From JAHFPN01 sp036559465 (GTDB taxonomy: Bacteria > Pseudomonadota > Alphaproteobacteria > Rhizobiales > Xanthobacteraceae), in contig DATBTC010000018.1 of assembly GCA_036559465.1 (NCBI GenBank), positions 1-60,667 of the forward strand: DNA of 60,667 nucleotides, read 5' to 3'. Both the position numbers and the translations under genes were made by a program. Shown here one piece after another: positions 16,939 through 25,237 of this stretch. The notes beneath the pieces were generated by a model, which saw only the letters and a program-made list of their open reading frames with translations, did not search any database and was not told where the DNA came from. Each line of letters begins with the position of its first letter. The stretch's first letter is position 1.

Positions 16939-17805
16939 TCAAGCTTCGAGATGACGGCCGGGCACGAGGTAGCGGCGCAGGCCGCCGACCGGCCCGAGCG
17001 CGAGCGAGACCACATAGGCAAGCCCGGCCACCAGGATGATGGCCGGCCCCGAGGGCAGGCCCGAATGATAGGAAAGCAGCAGCCCGGCATAGCCGGAGAA
17101 CATGGCGACCAGCACCGCCACGACGATCATGCGCGTCGTGTCGCGGGCCCAGAAGCGGGCAGCCGCCGCCGGCAGCATCATAATGCCGACCGCGAGCAGC
17201 GTGCCCAGCGCGTGGAAGCCACCCACCAGATTGATGACGACGAGCGCCAGGAAGACCAGGTGCGTCGGCGCGCCGGCGCGGCTTACCGAGCGCAGGAAGC
17301 CGGGATCGACGCATTCGAGCACCAGCGGCCGCCACAGCAGCGCATGCACGAAGAGCGTCACGGTCGAGAATGCGGCGATCAGAATCAGGGTCGCGTCGTC
17401 GAGCGCCAACACCGATCCGAACAGCACGTGCAACAGATCCACGTTCGAGCCGCGCAGCGACACGATCAGAACGCCGAGCGCGAGCGAGATCAGATAGAAG
17501 GCCGCAAGCGAGGCGTCTTCCTTGAGTTCCGTCATGCGCGATACGACGCCGGCACCGAGCGCGACTGCAAACCCGGCGACGATACCACCGACCGTCATCG
17601 AAATGAGATCGAGGCCCGCGATCAGAAAACCGATGGCCGCGCCCGGCAGGATGGCGTGCGCCATGGCGTCGCCGGTCAGGCTCATGCGGCGCAGCATGAG
17701 GAAGACGCCGACCGGTGCTGCGCCCAGCGACAGCGCCGCCATGCCCACGAGCGCGCGGCGCATGAACTCGAATTCGACGAAGGGTCCGATCAGAAAGTCG
17801 TACAT
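16939..17805 (-). CDS. metal ABC transporter permease, ZnuB/AztB type
   Basis: A 288-residue inner-membrane permease of the ABC-3 family with about eight membrane spans. Family landmarks are RRMSLTGDAMAHAILPGAA (residues about 39-57) and VGGFHALGTLLAVGIMMLP in the second half. It is followed by the binding protein and preceded by the ATPase, making a complete importer. Confidence 0.93.
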   Translation of the reverse strand: MYDFLIGPFVEFEFMRRALVGMAALSLGAAPVGVFLMLRRMSLTGDAMAHAILPGAAIGFLIAGLDLISMTVGGIVAGFAVALGAGVVSRMTELKEDASLAAFYLISLALGVLIVSLRGSNVDLLHVLFGSVLALDDATLILIAAFSTVTLFVHALLWRPLVLECVDPGFLRSVSRAGAPTHLVFLALVVINLVGGFHALGTLLAVGIMMLPAAAARFWARDTTRMIVVAVLVAMFSGYAGLLLSYHSGLPSGPAIILVAGLAYVVSLALGPVGGLRRYLVPGRHLEA

Positions 17806-17814
17806 GACGAAGCC

Positions 17815-18558
17815 CTAGGCGGCGTCGACTTCACAGACCTCGGCTGAATCGTCGAAGGCCTCGGACATGCGGCGCGCGCGCAAGAGATTTTCCACCGACA
17901 GCACCTCGGCGGTCGGGCCCCAGGCCACCGGCTCGCGGGCGAGCAGGAGCGATTCGGGGAACTGGGTGCGGACGACTTCGAGGTCATGCAGCACCGCGAT
18001 CACCGTCCGCTTCTCACCATGCCAGCGGTGGACGATTTCCAGAAGGTCGCGCACGGTCTGCGAATCGACCGAAGCGAATGGTTCGTCCAGCAGGATCAAC
18101 GGCGCGTCTTGCAGCAGAAGGCGCGCGAACAGCGCGCGCTGCATCTGGCCGCCCGAGAGCGTGCCGATGGTGCGGTTCTCGAAGCCCTGCAGGCCGACGG
18201 TGGCGAGCGCGGTCTCAACGCGCGCGCGTTCCTGCTTGCCGATGCCGCCGAAGACTCCGGCGCTGCGCCACAGGCCCATGGCGACGAAGTCATAGAGCGT
18301 GATCGGAAAGCTGCGGTCGATCTCCAGTACCTGCGGCAGATAAGCGACATCCTGCGGAAGGGCGCGATTGCGCTCGATGGCGCCGGCGAGCGGCGGGATC
18401 ACGCCGACGATGCCCTTGAGCAATGTGGTCTTGCCGGCGCCGTTCGGACCAACGACGGCCACGAGCGCGCCGGTCTCCACGCTGCCGTCGAGATGATGCA
18501 CCGCCGGGTGACGGTCGTAGCCGAGCGTGAGATTGCGAAAGCGAAGCGCCGCGGTCAT
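17815..18558 (-). CDS. metal ABC transporter ATP-binding protein, ZnuC/AztA type
   Basis: A 247-residue ABC ATPase. Walker A GPNGAGKTT at residues about 37-45, signature LSGGQMQRA near 134, Walker B LILLDEPFA near 154, and the switch His in VLHDLE. There is an extra acidic C-terminal tail. It begins 7 bases after the stop of the 49-residue leader peptide gene, so the operon order is peptide, ATPase, permease, binding protein, probably CobW. Confidence 0.93.
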   Translation of the reverse strand: MTAALRFRNLTLGYDRHPAVHHLDGSVETGALVAVVGPNGAGKTTLLKGIVGVIPPLAGAIERNRALPQDVAYLPQVLEIDRSFPITLYDFVAMGLWRSAGVFGGIGKQERARVETALATVGLQGFENRTIGTLSGGQMQRALFARLLLQDAPLILLDEPFASVDSQTVRDLLEIVHRWHGEKRTVIAVLHDLEVVRTQFPESLLLAREPVAWGPTAEVLSVENLLRARRMSEAFDDSAEVCEVDAA

Positions 18559-18565
18559 CGGATCC

Positions 18566-18715
18566 TCAAGCGATCGCCCACAGCACCGCGCCCCACAGCA
18601 GCGCGGCGAGCACGGCGGCGATCGCGAGCCGCTGCATGGCCGAGAAGCGCAACAGCGAAGCCGGAACGATTGCCGGGCCGCGTCGTGCGTGGTCGTGGTT
18701 TGCGTGGGCTGGCAT
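18566..18715 (-). CDS. 49-residue His-containing membrane peptide at the head of the zinc operon
   Basis: A short frame: an N-terminus with three His (MPAHANHDHARRGP), a linker and one hydrophobic helix (residues about 27-48), ending WAIA. Its stop is 7 bases from the ATPase start and its codon use is like its neighbours. No Shine-Dalgarno sequence exists: a TATAAT lies 7 bases upstream of the ATG, which implies a leaderless transcript. It could help metal delivery or be a sensing peptide. I do not recognise a family. Confidence 0.6.
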   Translation of the reverse strand: MPAHANHDHARRGPAIVPASLLRFSAMQRLAIAAVLAALLWGAVLWAIA

Positions 18716-18716
18716 T

Positions 18717-18732
18717 TGTTACATTATATCGT
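18717..18732 (-). promoter_or_regulatory. zinc-operon promoter with a Zur-like operator over the -10 box
   Basis: On the minus strand TATAAT (18728-18723) ends 7 bases before the ATG at 18715, so transcription should start at or next to the start codon. The -10 is embedded in TGTTACATTATATCGT, an imperfect inverted repeat resembling the alphaproteobacterial Zur box with its TGTTATA-type half-sites. Zur with zinc would block the polymerase here. The -35 region is weak. Confidence 0.45.
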
Positions 18733-18861
18733 TTGTCGGCATACGAATAGCGGATCGCGTTCGGCTTGTCGAGAAGAGGCGCGGCGCAAGGGCCAGGCTC
18801 GATCCCGGTCAACAGCGATCGAAGTACTTCAAGAACAAACGCGCGCTTCTGAAACGGCCTT

Positions 18862-19425
18862 TCAGCCGAGAAGCTTGGCCAGGAATTCGGGCCGTATGCC
18901 CCAGCCGAGGAAGCCGGCGAGCCCGAACGCGATCCCGATACCGCCCGAGATCCAGCTGATCACGAGCAAGGCGTACATTTCGGTGAGCGCCGCCACCGCG
19001 GCGAGCGCGATCGCGATGGCCATGAAGGCGTCGGACATGTCGAACTGATCGTCGCGGAAATTGAGCCGGTCGTATTCGGCCTCCAGGCCCTCGGCCTTGG
19101 CGCGGGTTTCCTTCGAGCGCCCTTCGTATTTCTTGATATCGGCCTCATACTCGGCTGCCTGTTTAGCGGCGAGCGCCTTATCGATGGTGCCTTGGGTCTC
19201 CAGAAGCCTGAGTGTTGAGAGCGAGTTCTCGTCGACGTGCAGCTTGATGCGCGCGGCCTGATACTCGGCCCAGGCGTCGACCGATTCCTGCTTGGCCTTG
19301 GCCATGGCCTGGACGATGTTGTCGTCCTTGACCTTGCTGACCGCCATGAAGACGGAGAGGATCACCACAGTCACGGCGACGAGCCGGTTCAGCTGCTTGC
19401 TGTTGCCTTCGGCCTCGATATCCAT
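18862..19425 (-). CDS. DUF4337 family membrane protein
   Basis: A 187-residue protein. One membrane span lies near the N-terminus (residues about 14-29), then a long charged, Ala/Glu/Lys-rich helical region (residues 33-125) likely to form a coiled coil, and two C-terminal membrane spans (about 130-180). The order and sequence (VSKVKDDNIVQAMAKAKQES) match DUF4337, which has no assigned function. The start has GGGGAGGGG upstream. Confidence 0.85.
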   Translation of the reverse strand: MDIEAEGNSKQLNRLVAVTVVILSVFMAVSKVKDDNIVQAMAKAKQESVDAWAEYQAARIKLHVDENSLSTLRLLETQGTIDKALAAKQAAEYEADIKKYEGRSKETRAKAEGLEAEYDRLNFRDDQFDMSDAFMAIAIALAAVAALTEMYALLVISWISGGIGIAFGLAGFLGWGIRPEFLAKLLG

Positions 19426-19452
19426 ATCCGTCCCCTCCCCTCTGCCCGCGTC

Positions 19453-20262
19453 TTACTTGGCGAGCGGTCCCGGCTTCAGGCGCTTCAGATCGAAGCGATG
19501 CATGTCCTCGAGCAGCTGCACGAAGGCGCGCGCACCGTGCTCGAGCGCGGCTTCGCCCTTCTCCTTCGAAGCAAGTGTTGCATCGCCAACCGCGCCCGAC
19601 TCGTTCAAGTCCTGGGTCATCCAGCCGAAGCTCGCCGGCCGATAGGCACGCAACTGCTTGAATTCCTTCTCCATGGCCAGCGTCGCGGGCACGAAGTTCT
19701 CCGCCTTATCCTTGCGCACAAGATCGGGGTGCCCGGCCAGCATGAGCGAGGTTTCGATATCGCCGCCATGGATGCCGTGGATACGCTCGACATCGGTGAA
19801 GAGTTTTTCGGGATACCCCATGCGATGCCAGGAGGTGGCGACCGCGAGCATCTGCAAGCGCACGCGCAGATCGCGGGTTACGAGGTCAAGGATCGAGCTG
19901 TTGCCGCCGTGCGACGTAACGAGCAGGAGCTTCTTGACGCCCGCCCGGTGCACGCTTTCGCCGAGATCGGTCCAGGCGCGCAGCGCCGCCTCGGTCGACA
20001 GCGACAGAGTGCCGGGAAACTCCAGATGCTCGTCGGACTTGCCGATCCATTGCACTGGCAGAAACGTAACCGGAAGCGTTTCGGGCAAGAGTTTCAGCAC
20101 GCGCGCCAGGTACAGCTCCGCGATATAGCCATCGACGCCGAGCGGCATGTGCGGCCCGTGCTGCTCGGTGGCCGCGACCGGAAGCACGGCGATCCAGCGC
20201 GCGGGCTCGCCGGCCTGGAAATCCGGCCAGGTCATTTCAGTCCAATTGCGCTTGGGCAGCAT
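19453..20262 (-). CDS. creatininase family protein
   Basis: A 269-residue metal-dependent amidohydrolase of the creatininase/MftE fold. Metal-site motifs are present: EQHGPHMPLGVD near residue 34, SHGGNSS near 120 and HGGDIETS near 168. Members hydrolyse cyclic amides such as creatinine or act on flavin precursors and mycofactocin; no partner genes are present here, so the substrate is open. The start at 20262 is the first ATG with family similarity (LPKRNWTEMTW). Confidence 0.88.
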   Translation of the reverse strand: MLPKRNWTEMTWPDFQAGEPARWIAVLPVAATEQHGPHMPLGVDGYIAELYLARVLKLLPETLPVTFLPVQWIGKSDEHLEFPGTLSLSTEAALRAWTDLGESVHRAGVKKLLLVTSHGGNSSILDLVTRDLRVRLQMLAVATSWHRMGYPEKLFTDVERIHGIHGGDIETSLMLAGHPDLVRKDKAENFVPATLAMEKEFKQLRAYRPASFGWMTQDLNESGAVGDATLASKEKGEAALEHGARAFVQLLEDMHRFDLKRLKPGPLAK

Positions 20263-20440
20263 GGGAGTTCTCGAAAAAGCGCCGCACCCTAGGGTTCCGC
20301 TCCGGCTGCCGCAAGCGGACGCTGGCGTGCCGGTAAACACCGGCCGGTCTTGAATTCGGCAGACCTGTCATGCGACGCGCCTACTCGCCCGCTCGCCCGG
20401 CATCGTCTAGGCTCCGCGCGCTCCACGGAGGGAGAATCGA

Positions 20441-21196
20441 ATGACGAACCGGATCGATCTTTCCGGCCGGGTCGCGGTCGTGACCGGCGGCGCGCAGGGC
20501 ATCGGGCGCGCGGTGGTCGAGCGCTTCCTCGCCTCCGGCGCCACGGTGGCGATCTGGGACCGCGACAAGAAGCTCGCCGACAGCACGGCTTCGGAGCTCG
20601 TAGGCAGTGGCCCAGTGGACTCGTTCCATGTCGACGTGACCCATCTTTCTAGTGTCGAAAAAGCGCGCGACGCGACGCTCGCAGCCTTCAAGCGCATCGA
20701 CATCCTGGTGAACAATGCAGGCATATCCGGCCCGAACGTGCCTACGTGGGAGTATCCGAAAGCGGCCTGGGACGAGGTGCTCGCGATCAATCTCACCGGC
20801 CCGTTCCATTGCTGCCGTGCGATTGCGCCCGGCATGATCGCGCAGAACTACGGGCGCATCGTCAACGTGGCCTCGATCGCCGGCAAAGAGGGTAACCCGA
20901 ACGCGCCGGCCTATTCCGCTTCCAAGGCCGGGTTGATCGCGCTCACCAAATCGCTCGGCAAGGAGCTGGCGAGCTACGACATCTCGGTGAACTGCGTGAC
21001 GCCGGCGGCGGCCAAGACCGCGATCTTCGCGCAAATGACCGAGCAGCACATCGCCTACATGCTCGCCAAGATCCCGCGCGCGCGCTTCGTCAACGTAGAG
21101 GAGATCGCGGCCACCATTGCGTTCGCGGCTTCAGCCGAATGCTCGTTCACGACCGGAGCGGTGTTCGACCTCTCCGGCGGCCGCGCCACCTACTGA
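20441..21196 (+). CDS. SDR family oxidoreductase
   Basis: A 251-residue classical SDR. TGGAQGIG near residue 16, NNAGISG near 92, and catalytic Ser with YSASK near 155. AGGGAGAAT precedes the ATG. The EamA gene begins 5 bases after its stop, so the two form a pair. The substrate is unknown; similarity is to the FabG/3-oxoacyl-ACP reductase-like group. Confidence 0.9.
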   Translation: MTNRIDLSGRVAVVTGGAQGIGRAVVERFLASGATVAIWDRDKKLADSTASELVGSGPVDSFHVDVTHLSSVEKARDATLAAFKRIDILVNNAGISGPNVPTWEYPKAAWDEVLAINLTGPFHCCRAIAPGMIAQNYGRIVNVASIAGKEGNPNAPAYSASKAGLIALTKSLGKELASYDISVNCVTPAAAKTAIFAQMTEQHIAYMLAKIPRARFVNVEEIAATIAFAASAECSFTTGAVFDLSGGRATY

Positions 21197-21201
21197 TCCG
21201 C

Positions 21202-22155
21202 ATGCCGGACAAGACCAAACGCCGGAAGGCGATACCCCGGCGCGCGCTGCCGTCGGCCACCGACGGCAAGGCGCGGCTGATCGGGATCGGCTTCATCTGC
21301 TTAGCGCTGTTCTGTTTCGCGCTGCTCGACACCACCGCGAAGTGGCTCACGGGGCAAATGGATACAGTGCAGGTGGTCTGGGCGCGTTACGCCAGCCATT
21401 TCATCCTCTCCTTCCTGTTCGTAAACCCCTGGACCACGCCGGGCCTGTTGCGGACCAGCCGGCCGTGGCTGCAGCTCGGCCGTTCGGCGCTCCTGGTCTG
21501 CTCGACGTTCTTCAATTTCGTCGCGCTGCGTTACCTGCAGCTGGACCAGACCGCGGCGCTCATGTTCACAACGCCGTTCTTCATCGCGGTGCTGGCCGGT
21601 CCGCTGCTCGGTGAATGGATCGGCTGGCGGCGCTGGGCCGCGATCATGGTCGGCTTCTCGGGTGTGCTGCTGGTCACGCGGCCGGGCGCGGGCGGCATCC
21701 ATCCGGCCGCGATTTTCTCGCTGATCAGCGCGGTCTGCTACGCGCTCTACAACATCACGACACGCATGCTGGCATCCTACGACTCGACCCAGACCACGCT
21801 GTTCTATTCGTCGCTGGTGGGATTTCTCGCGGCTTCCGTTCCGGTCGCGTTCTTCTGGACGCCGCCAGCGGGGCCATCGGCGATCGCCGGCATGGTGGCG
21901 ATCGGCGCTTTCGGCTGGATTGGGCATTGGCTCCTGATCGCCGCGCACCGGCAGGCCCCGGCGCCGGTGCTGGCGCCGTTCATCTACTTCCAGATCGTGT
22001 GGATGGCGGCGGCGGGCTTCTTCGTATTCGGCGACCTGCCGAGCGGCTGGACGCTCGCGGGCGCCGCGGTCGTGATCGCGTGCGGACTCTACCTATTGAA
22101 CCGCGAGCGCAAAATGCGCGCGGTGCAATCGATCAAGGCGCAAACCGGAGAGTGA
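21202..22155 (+). CDS. EamA/DMT family transporter
   Basis: A 317-residue inner-membrane protein with ten predicted spans in two EamA repeats (each about 135 residues), after a basic N-terminal tail. It starts 5 bases after the SDR stop; longer in-frame starts lie inside that gene and are rejected. DMT proteins export amino acids, metabolites or drugs. The substrate cannot be told. Confidence 0.9.
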   Translation: MPDKTKRRKAIPRRALPSATDGKARLIGIGFICLALFCFALLDTTAKWLTGQMDTVQVVWARYASHFILSFLFVNPWTTPGLLRTSRPWLQLGRSALLVCSTFFNFVALRYLQLDQTAALMFTTPFFIAVLAGPLLGEWIGWRRWAAIMVGFSGVLLVTRPGAGGIHPAAIFSLISAVCYALYNITTRMLASYDSTQTTLFYSSLVGFLAASVPVAFFWTPPAGPSAIAGMVAIGAFGWIGHWLLIAAHRQAPAPVLAPFIYFQIVWMAAAGFFVFGDLPSGWTLAGAAVVIACGLYLLNRERKMRAVQSIKAQTGE

Positions 22156-22168
22156 ACGAGGCCGCGCG

Positions 22169-23554
22169 TCAGACGGGAAGCGTAACCTTGGCGCGCAAGC
22201 CCCCTCCCGACCGGTTGGCGAGCACAAGCTGGCCCCCGTGAGCCTGCACCACGGAAAGCGCGATCGCCAACCCAAGACCGATCCCCCCAGTCTCACGGCT
22301 TCTCGATCCTTCCACGCGATAGAAGGGCTGAAATACCCGGGCGAGCTCCTGTTCGGAGATTCCGGGTCCGTCGTCGTCAATCGTGATCTCGACCACCCGC
22401 GGTGTCGAACGTATCGCCGCTCTCGCGCGCTTGCCATATTTCACCGCATTTTCGAGCAGGTTGGTCAGTGCGCGCTTCAGTGCACCCGGTTGGCATTCAT
22501 AGGTCACTGGCTCCGCCGGCTCCATCGCGACTGAGAACCCTGCATCGGCCATGTCATGAACGGCGCTGGCGAGCAGCGCCGCCAGGTCTGTTGGCCGGCG
22601 CAGCTCAGCCCGCGCATCGTCGCTGGCGAATTGCATCGTCGCCGCGACCATCGAATCCATCTCGGCAATCGTTGAGAGCATCTTTTCGCGTTCGCCCGTA
22701 TTCTCCACGTTTTCCGCACGAAGCCGCAGCAGCGTCAGCGGTGTGCGCAGATCGTGCGAGATCGCGGCCAGCATGCGCGTGCGGTTTTCGATCAGGCCAC
22801 GCAAACGCGCCTGCATGGCGTTGAACGCGCGGGAGGCCTGCTGCGTCTCGATCGTACCGGTTTCGGGTACTGGCGGCGCGTTCAAGTCATTGCCGAGGCG
22901 CTCGGCTGCCACCGAGAGCGAGGCGAGCGGAGCCGCTACGCGTCTAACCGCCCATACCGAAACGGCAAAAATGATGATCGCCATGATCCCCATGGACAGC
23001 AAGAACTGACTGGAAAACGTCAGGCCGCTCTCCGGCAAAGCGGTGGCGAAGAAGAGCCACTGGCCGTCCGCGAGTGGAATTGCGACCTCAAGATCGCGAA
23101 ACATCCCAAAGCCGCCGAAGCCATGCATCATCGGGCCGCGCTGCATGGGGTGCCAGGCTCCGAACATCGGAGCGTCCGGCCAAGAGGCTGACACGCGAGG
23201 CTGTCGTGCCGCGCCGAGCGATAATTGATCTACGAGGAAATCTTTGATCGCCTGTGCACCCGGTGCGTCGTCGGCTCCCGACGCGATCGCGGGCGGCCGG
23301 TCTGAGAGCGAGGCGCGGAAGCTCTGATCGCTCAGCGCAGCAACGAGCCGGTCGCGCGATTCGCGCGGCGTCTCCTGCACGAGCCGGGTCAGATTGGTAA
23401 TGCGCTGGGCGGCGGCAAGCCCGCCGACGGCGCGCACCGCCTGCTCGCGATCCAAGGAATAGATCCAGGAACCAACGGCAAGCGAAGCGATCAGTCCAGC
23501 GAGCAAAACAAGCAACGTCTGGCCGAACAGGCTCTTCGGTAGAAATCGGCTCAT
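22169..23554 (-). CDS. sensor histidine kinase with a Met/His-rich periplasmic segment
   Basis: A 461-residue membrane sensor kinase. The first membrane helix is at residues about 10-32. The periplasmic domain to about 185 includes a Met/His/Trp/Phe-rich stretch around residues 128-150 (FGAWHPMQRGPMMHGFGG). A second helix, HAMP, then HisKA with SHDLRTPLTLL (His about 266), N-box NLLENAVKYG, DDGPGIS and GGIGLGLAIA follow. It overlaps the response-regulator gene by ATGA. The periplasmic Met/His cluster and the neighbours suggest copper or silver sensing. Confidence 0.92.
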   Translation of the reverse strand: MSRFLPKSLFGQTLLVLLAGLIASLAVGSWIYSLDREQAVRAVGGLAAAQRITNLTRLVQETPRESRDRLVAALSDQSFRASLSDRPPAIASGADDAPGAQAIKDFLVDQLSLGAARQPRVSASWPDAPMFGAWHPMQRGPMMHGFGGFGMFRDLEVAIPLADGQWLFFATALPESGLTFSSQFLLSMGIMAIIIFAVSVWAVRRVAAPLASLSVAAERLGNDLNAPPVPETGTIETQQASRAFNAMQARLRGLIENRTRMLAAISHDLRTPLTLLRLRAENVENTGEREKMLSTIAEMDSMVAATMQFASDDARAELRRPTDLAALLASAVHDMADAGFSVAMEPAEPVTYECQPGALKRALTNLLENAVKYGKRARAAIRSTPRVVEITIDDDGPGISEQELARVFQPFYRVEGSRSRETGGIGLGLAIALSVVQAHGGQLVLANRSGGGLRAKVTLPV

Positions 23555-24273
23555 TCGTGGCTCACCGTAGGCGTGAACATGTAACCGCCGCCCCATACCG
23601 TCTTGATGATCTTCGGCTCGGCGGGGTCGACCTCCAACTTCTTACGCAGCCGACTGATTTGCGTGTCGACACTGCGATCGATTCCGGCTGATGTACGACC
23701 GCGAGCAAGGTCGAGAAGCTGATCCCGGTTCAAGACCCGCTGCGGACGCTCTATCAACGCGATTAGGAGATCGTATTCGCCTGTGCTGAGCGGCACCGTC
23801 ACACCGTCCTGGCGGAGAAGCTCTCGCGTACCGGTATCCAGCGCCCAACGATCGAAATGGTAGTGTCTGGCGCGACGTTCGGTGTTAACGCGTACCACCG
23901 GCTCTTGGCTGCGGCGAAGCACGGCTCTGATGCGCGCAACGAGTTCGCGGCTGCCGAAGGGTTTCGGCAAGTAATCGTCGGCGCCCATCTCCAGACCGAT
24001 GACCCGGTCCACCTCTTCACCTTTGGCGGTCAACATGATGACTGGGATATTCGATTCGGTCCGTAAAGCGCGGCAAAGCGACAGCCCATCCTCGCCGGGC
24101 AGCATCAGATCAAGAAGAACGAGGTCGATCCGGCTGTCGGCCAAGACCTTGCGCATGGCCCGGCCGTCCGCCGCGGTAGCGACGCGGAAGCCCTCTTTCG
24201 TCAGCGCAAGCGAGACGAGGTCGCGAATTTCGCGGTGATCGTCGACGATCAGGATGTGAGGCGCCCCTTGCAT
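23551..24273 (-). CDS. OmpR/PhoB family response regulator
   Basis: A 240-residue regulator. Receiver domain residues 5-120 with acidic pair D11-D12, phosphoacceptor D55 in LLDLMLPG and Lys in LPKPF near 104; the winged-helix DNA-binding domain follows (residues 140-236, ending KTVWGGGYMFTP). It is cotranscribed with the kinase (ATGA overlap) and divergent from the Met-rich Spy-like gene. A GTG at 24351 would add 26 residues but has no ribosome site. Confidence 0.93.
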   Translation of the reverse strand: MQGAPHILIVDDHREIRDLVSLALTKEGFRVATAADGRAMRKVLADSRIDLVLLDLMLPGEDGLSLCRALRTESNIPVIMLTAKGEEVDRVIGLEMGADDYLPKPFGSRELVARIRAVLRRSQEPVVRVNTERRARHYHFDRWALDTGTRELLRQDGVTVPLSTGEYDLLIALIERPQRVLNRDQLLDLARGRTSAGIDRSVDTQISRLRKKLEVDPAEPKIIKTVWGGGYMFTPTVSHE

Positions 24274-24345
24274 GCTTGGAATATAGCGCAAGGCTTCTCC
24301 CACCGTTGCTTCGATTGTATTTCTGATTGTTGCTGGAGCCGCGTC

Positions 24346-24360
24346 TGACACACTTTGTCA
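24346..24360. promoter_or_regulatory. inverted repeat in the copper-module intergenic region
   Basis: TGACA-CACTT-TGTCA, a perfect 5-bp inverted repeat with a 5-base spacer, lies between the response regulator and the Spy-like gene. It could be an operator for either direction. OmpR-type regulators usually bind direct repeats, so assignment to the adjacent regulator is weak. Confidence 0.25.
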
Positions 24361-24452
24361 CAAGAATCACCGGCTCTGAATAACTTGGGTGAAACCTCCG
24401 CCTCCATATGCGCTGCAACGGACTTCCTGTTGCCTAGCTATTGGAGACGGAA

Positions 24453-25118
24453 ATGAAAAAGAAAACCCTGCTTCTCGCTGCCATCGCGACGACCGCTGTG
24501 GTTGTCAGCGGATGGGCCATGGCGCAGTCGATGGGCCCCAGCACCAGGAACTTCGGACCACACTCGACAGAAGCCGAAGGGCCCGACGCGATGGGGCCCG
24601 GCGCCATGGGACGGCACATGGGTCGAATGGGCTCCGGCATGGGTCCCGGCATGATGCATCAGAAGGGCCCGGGCATGGGCCACCAGAAGGGCCCGGGCAT
24701 GGGCCACCGCATGACGCAGCAGGATGGCCCCAGCTTCACCTTCGACGATCCGACGCAGATCGAAGGACTGAAGCGTGAGCTCGGTATCACCACCGCGCAG
24801 GAGCCAGCGTGGAACAAGTACACCAAGGCGATCCAGGACGCGCGGACTACCATGAAGACCACGCGTGAAGGCGTGGATCCGAACACCGTCAGCAAAATGA
24901 CTCCGCAGGACCGCTATGCCTTCGTGACCAAGATGCGCGAGCAGGGACAGAAGCAGTTCGACACCGTGAAGACGGCGGCGGACGAACTTCTCGCCACGCT
25001 CGACGACACGCAGAAGGCCAAAGCCCGCGACACACTGCCAGGTCTCGCCTCGTTCGGCCCCGGCCCGATGCGCGGCGCGTTTTTGCGCGGCCAGCAACAC
25101 GAGCACCAAGACCACTGA
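24453..25118 (+). CDS. Met-rich Spy/CpxP-like periplasmic protein
   Basis: A 221-residue exported protein. Signal peptide residues 1-24 (ending WAMA), then a Met/Gly/His-rich region (residues about 25-92) with repeated MG-P-GM-H patterns, then a helical domain resembling the LTXXQ (Spy/CpxP) fold (GLKRELGITTAQEPAWNKYT). The C-terminus ends HEHQDH. GGAG lies before the ATG at 24453. It faces a two-component system and precedes a multicopper oxidase, so it probably buffers copper or protects periplasmic proteins. Confidence 0.82.
   Translation: MKKKTLLLAAIATTAVVVSGWAMAQSMGPSTRNFGPHSTEAEGPDAMGPGAMGRHMGRMGSGMGPGMMHQKGPGMGHQKGPGMGHRMTQQDGPSFTFDDPTQIEGLKRELGITTAQEPAWNKYTKAIQDARTTMKTTREGVDPNTVSKMTPQDRYAFVTKMREQGQKQFDTVKTAADELLATLDDTQKAKARDTLPGLASFGPGPMRGAFLRGQQHEHQDH
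24660..24707 (+). repeat. 24-base tandem repeat, two identical copies
   Basis: Units 24660-24683 and 24684-24707 are identical and encode two copies of an octapeptide, QKGPGMGH, in the Met-rich region of the Spy-like protein. The in-frame duplication adds Met and His ligands; strain-to-strain copy variation would be expected. Confidence 0.85.
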
Positions 25119-25163
25119 GGCCGCGCGGCGATCGAGCTGATCGAGCGCGTGCTCCATCGAATT

Positions 25164-25192
25164 CCTCTGGACGGTCGGTGATCGTCCAGAGG
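25164..25192 (+). promoter_or_regulatory. intercistronic hairpin that could hide the oxidase ribosome site
   Basis: CCTCTGGACG (25164-25173) pairs perfectly with CGTCCAGAGG (25183-25192) across a 9-base loop. The 3' arm includes AGAGG, which together with the next G lies 8 bases before an ATG at 25202 in frame with the multicopper oxidase. There is no U-tract, so it is not a classical terminator. It may set the oxidase level relative to the Spy-like protein. Confidence 0.5.
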
Positions 25193-25237
25193 GTAACCTC
25201 AATGTCGCGACTCAACACGTACTGCAGAGGCCATCCC

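Noticed and set aside
16928..17335. N-terminal extension of the zinc-binding protein by 136 residues
   Set aside because: The extension runs antisense-frame through the permease gene. The signal peptide and AAGGAG at 16927 fix the true start.
24352..24452. Promoter boxes for the Spy-like gene
   Set aside because: No convincing -35/-10 pair with proper spacing could be picked out by eye.
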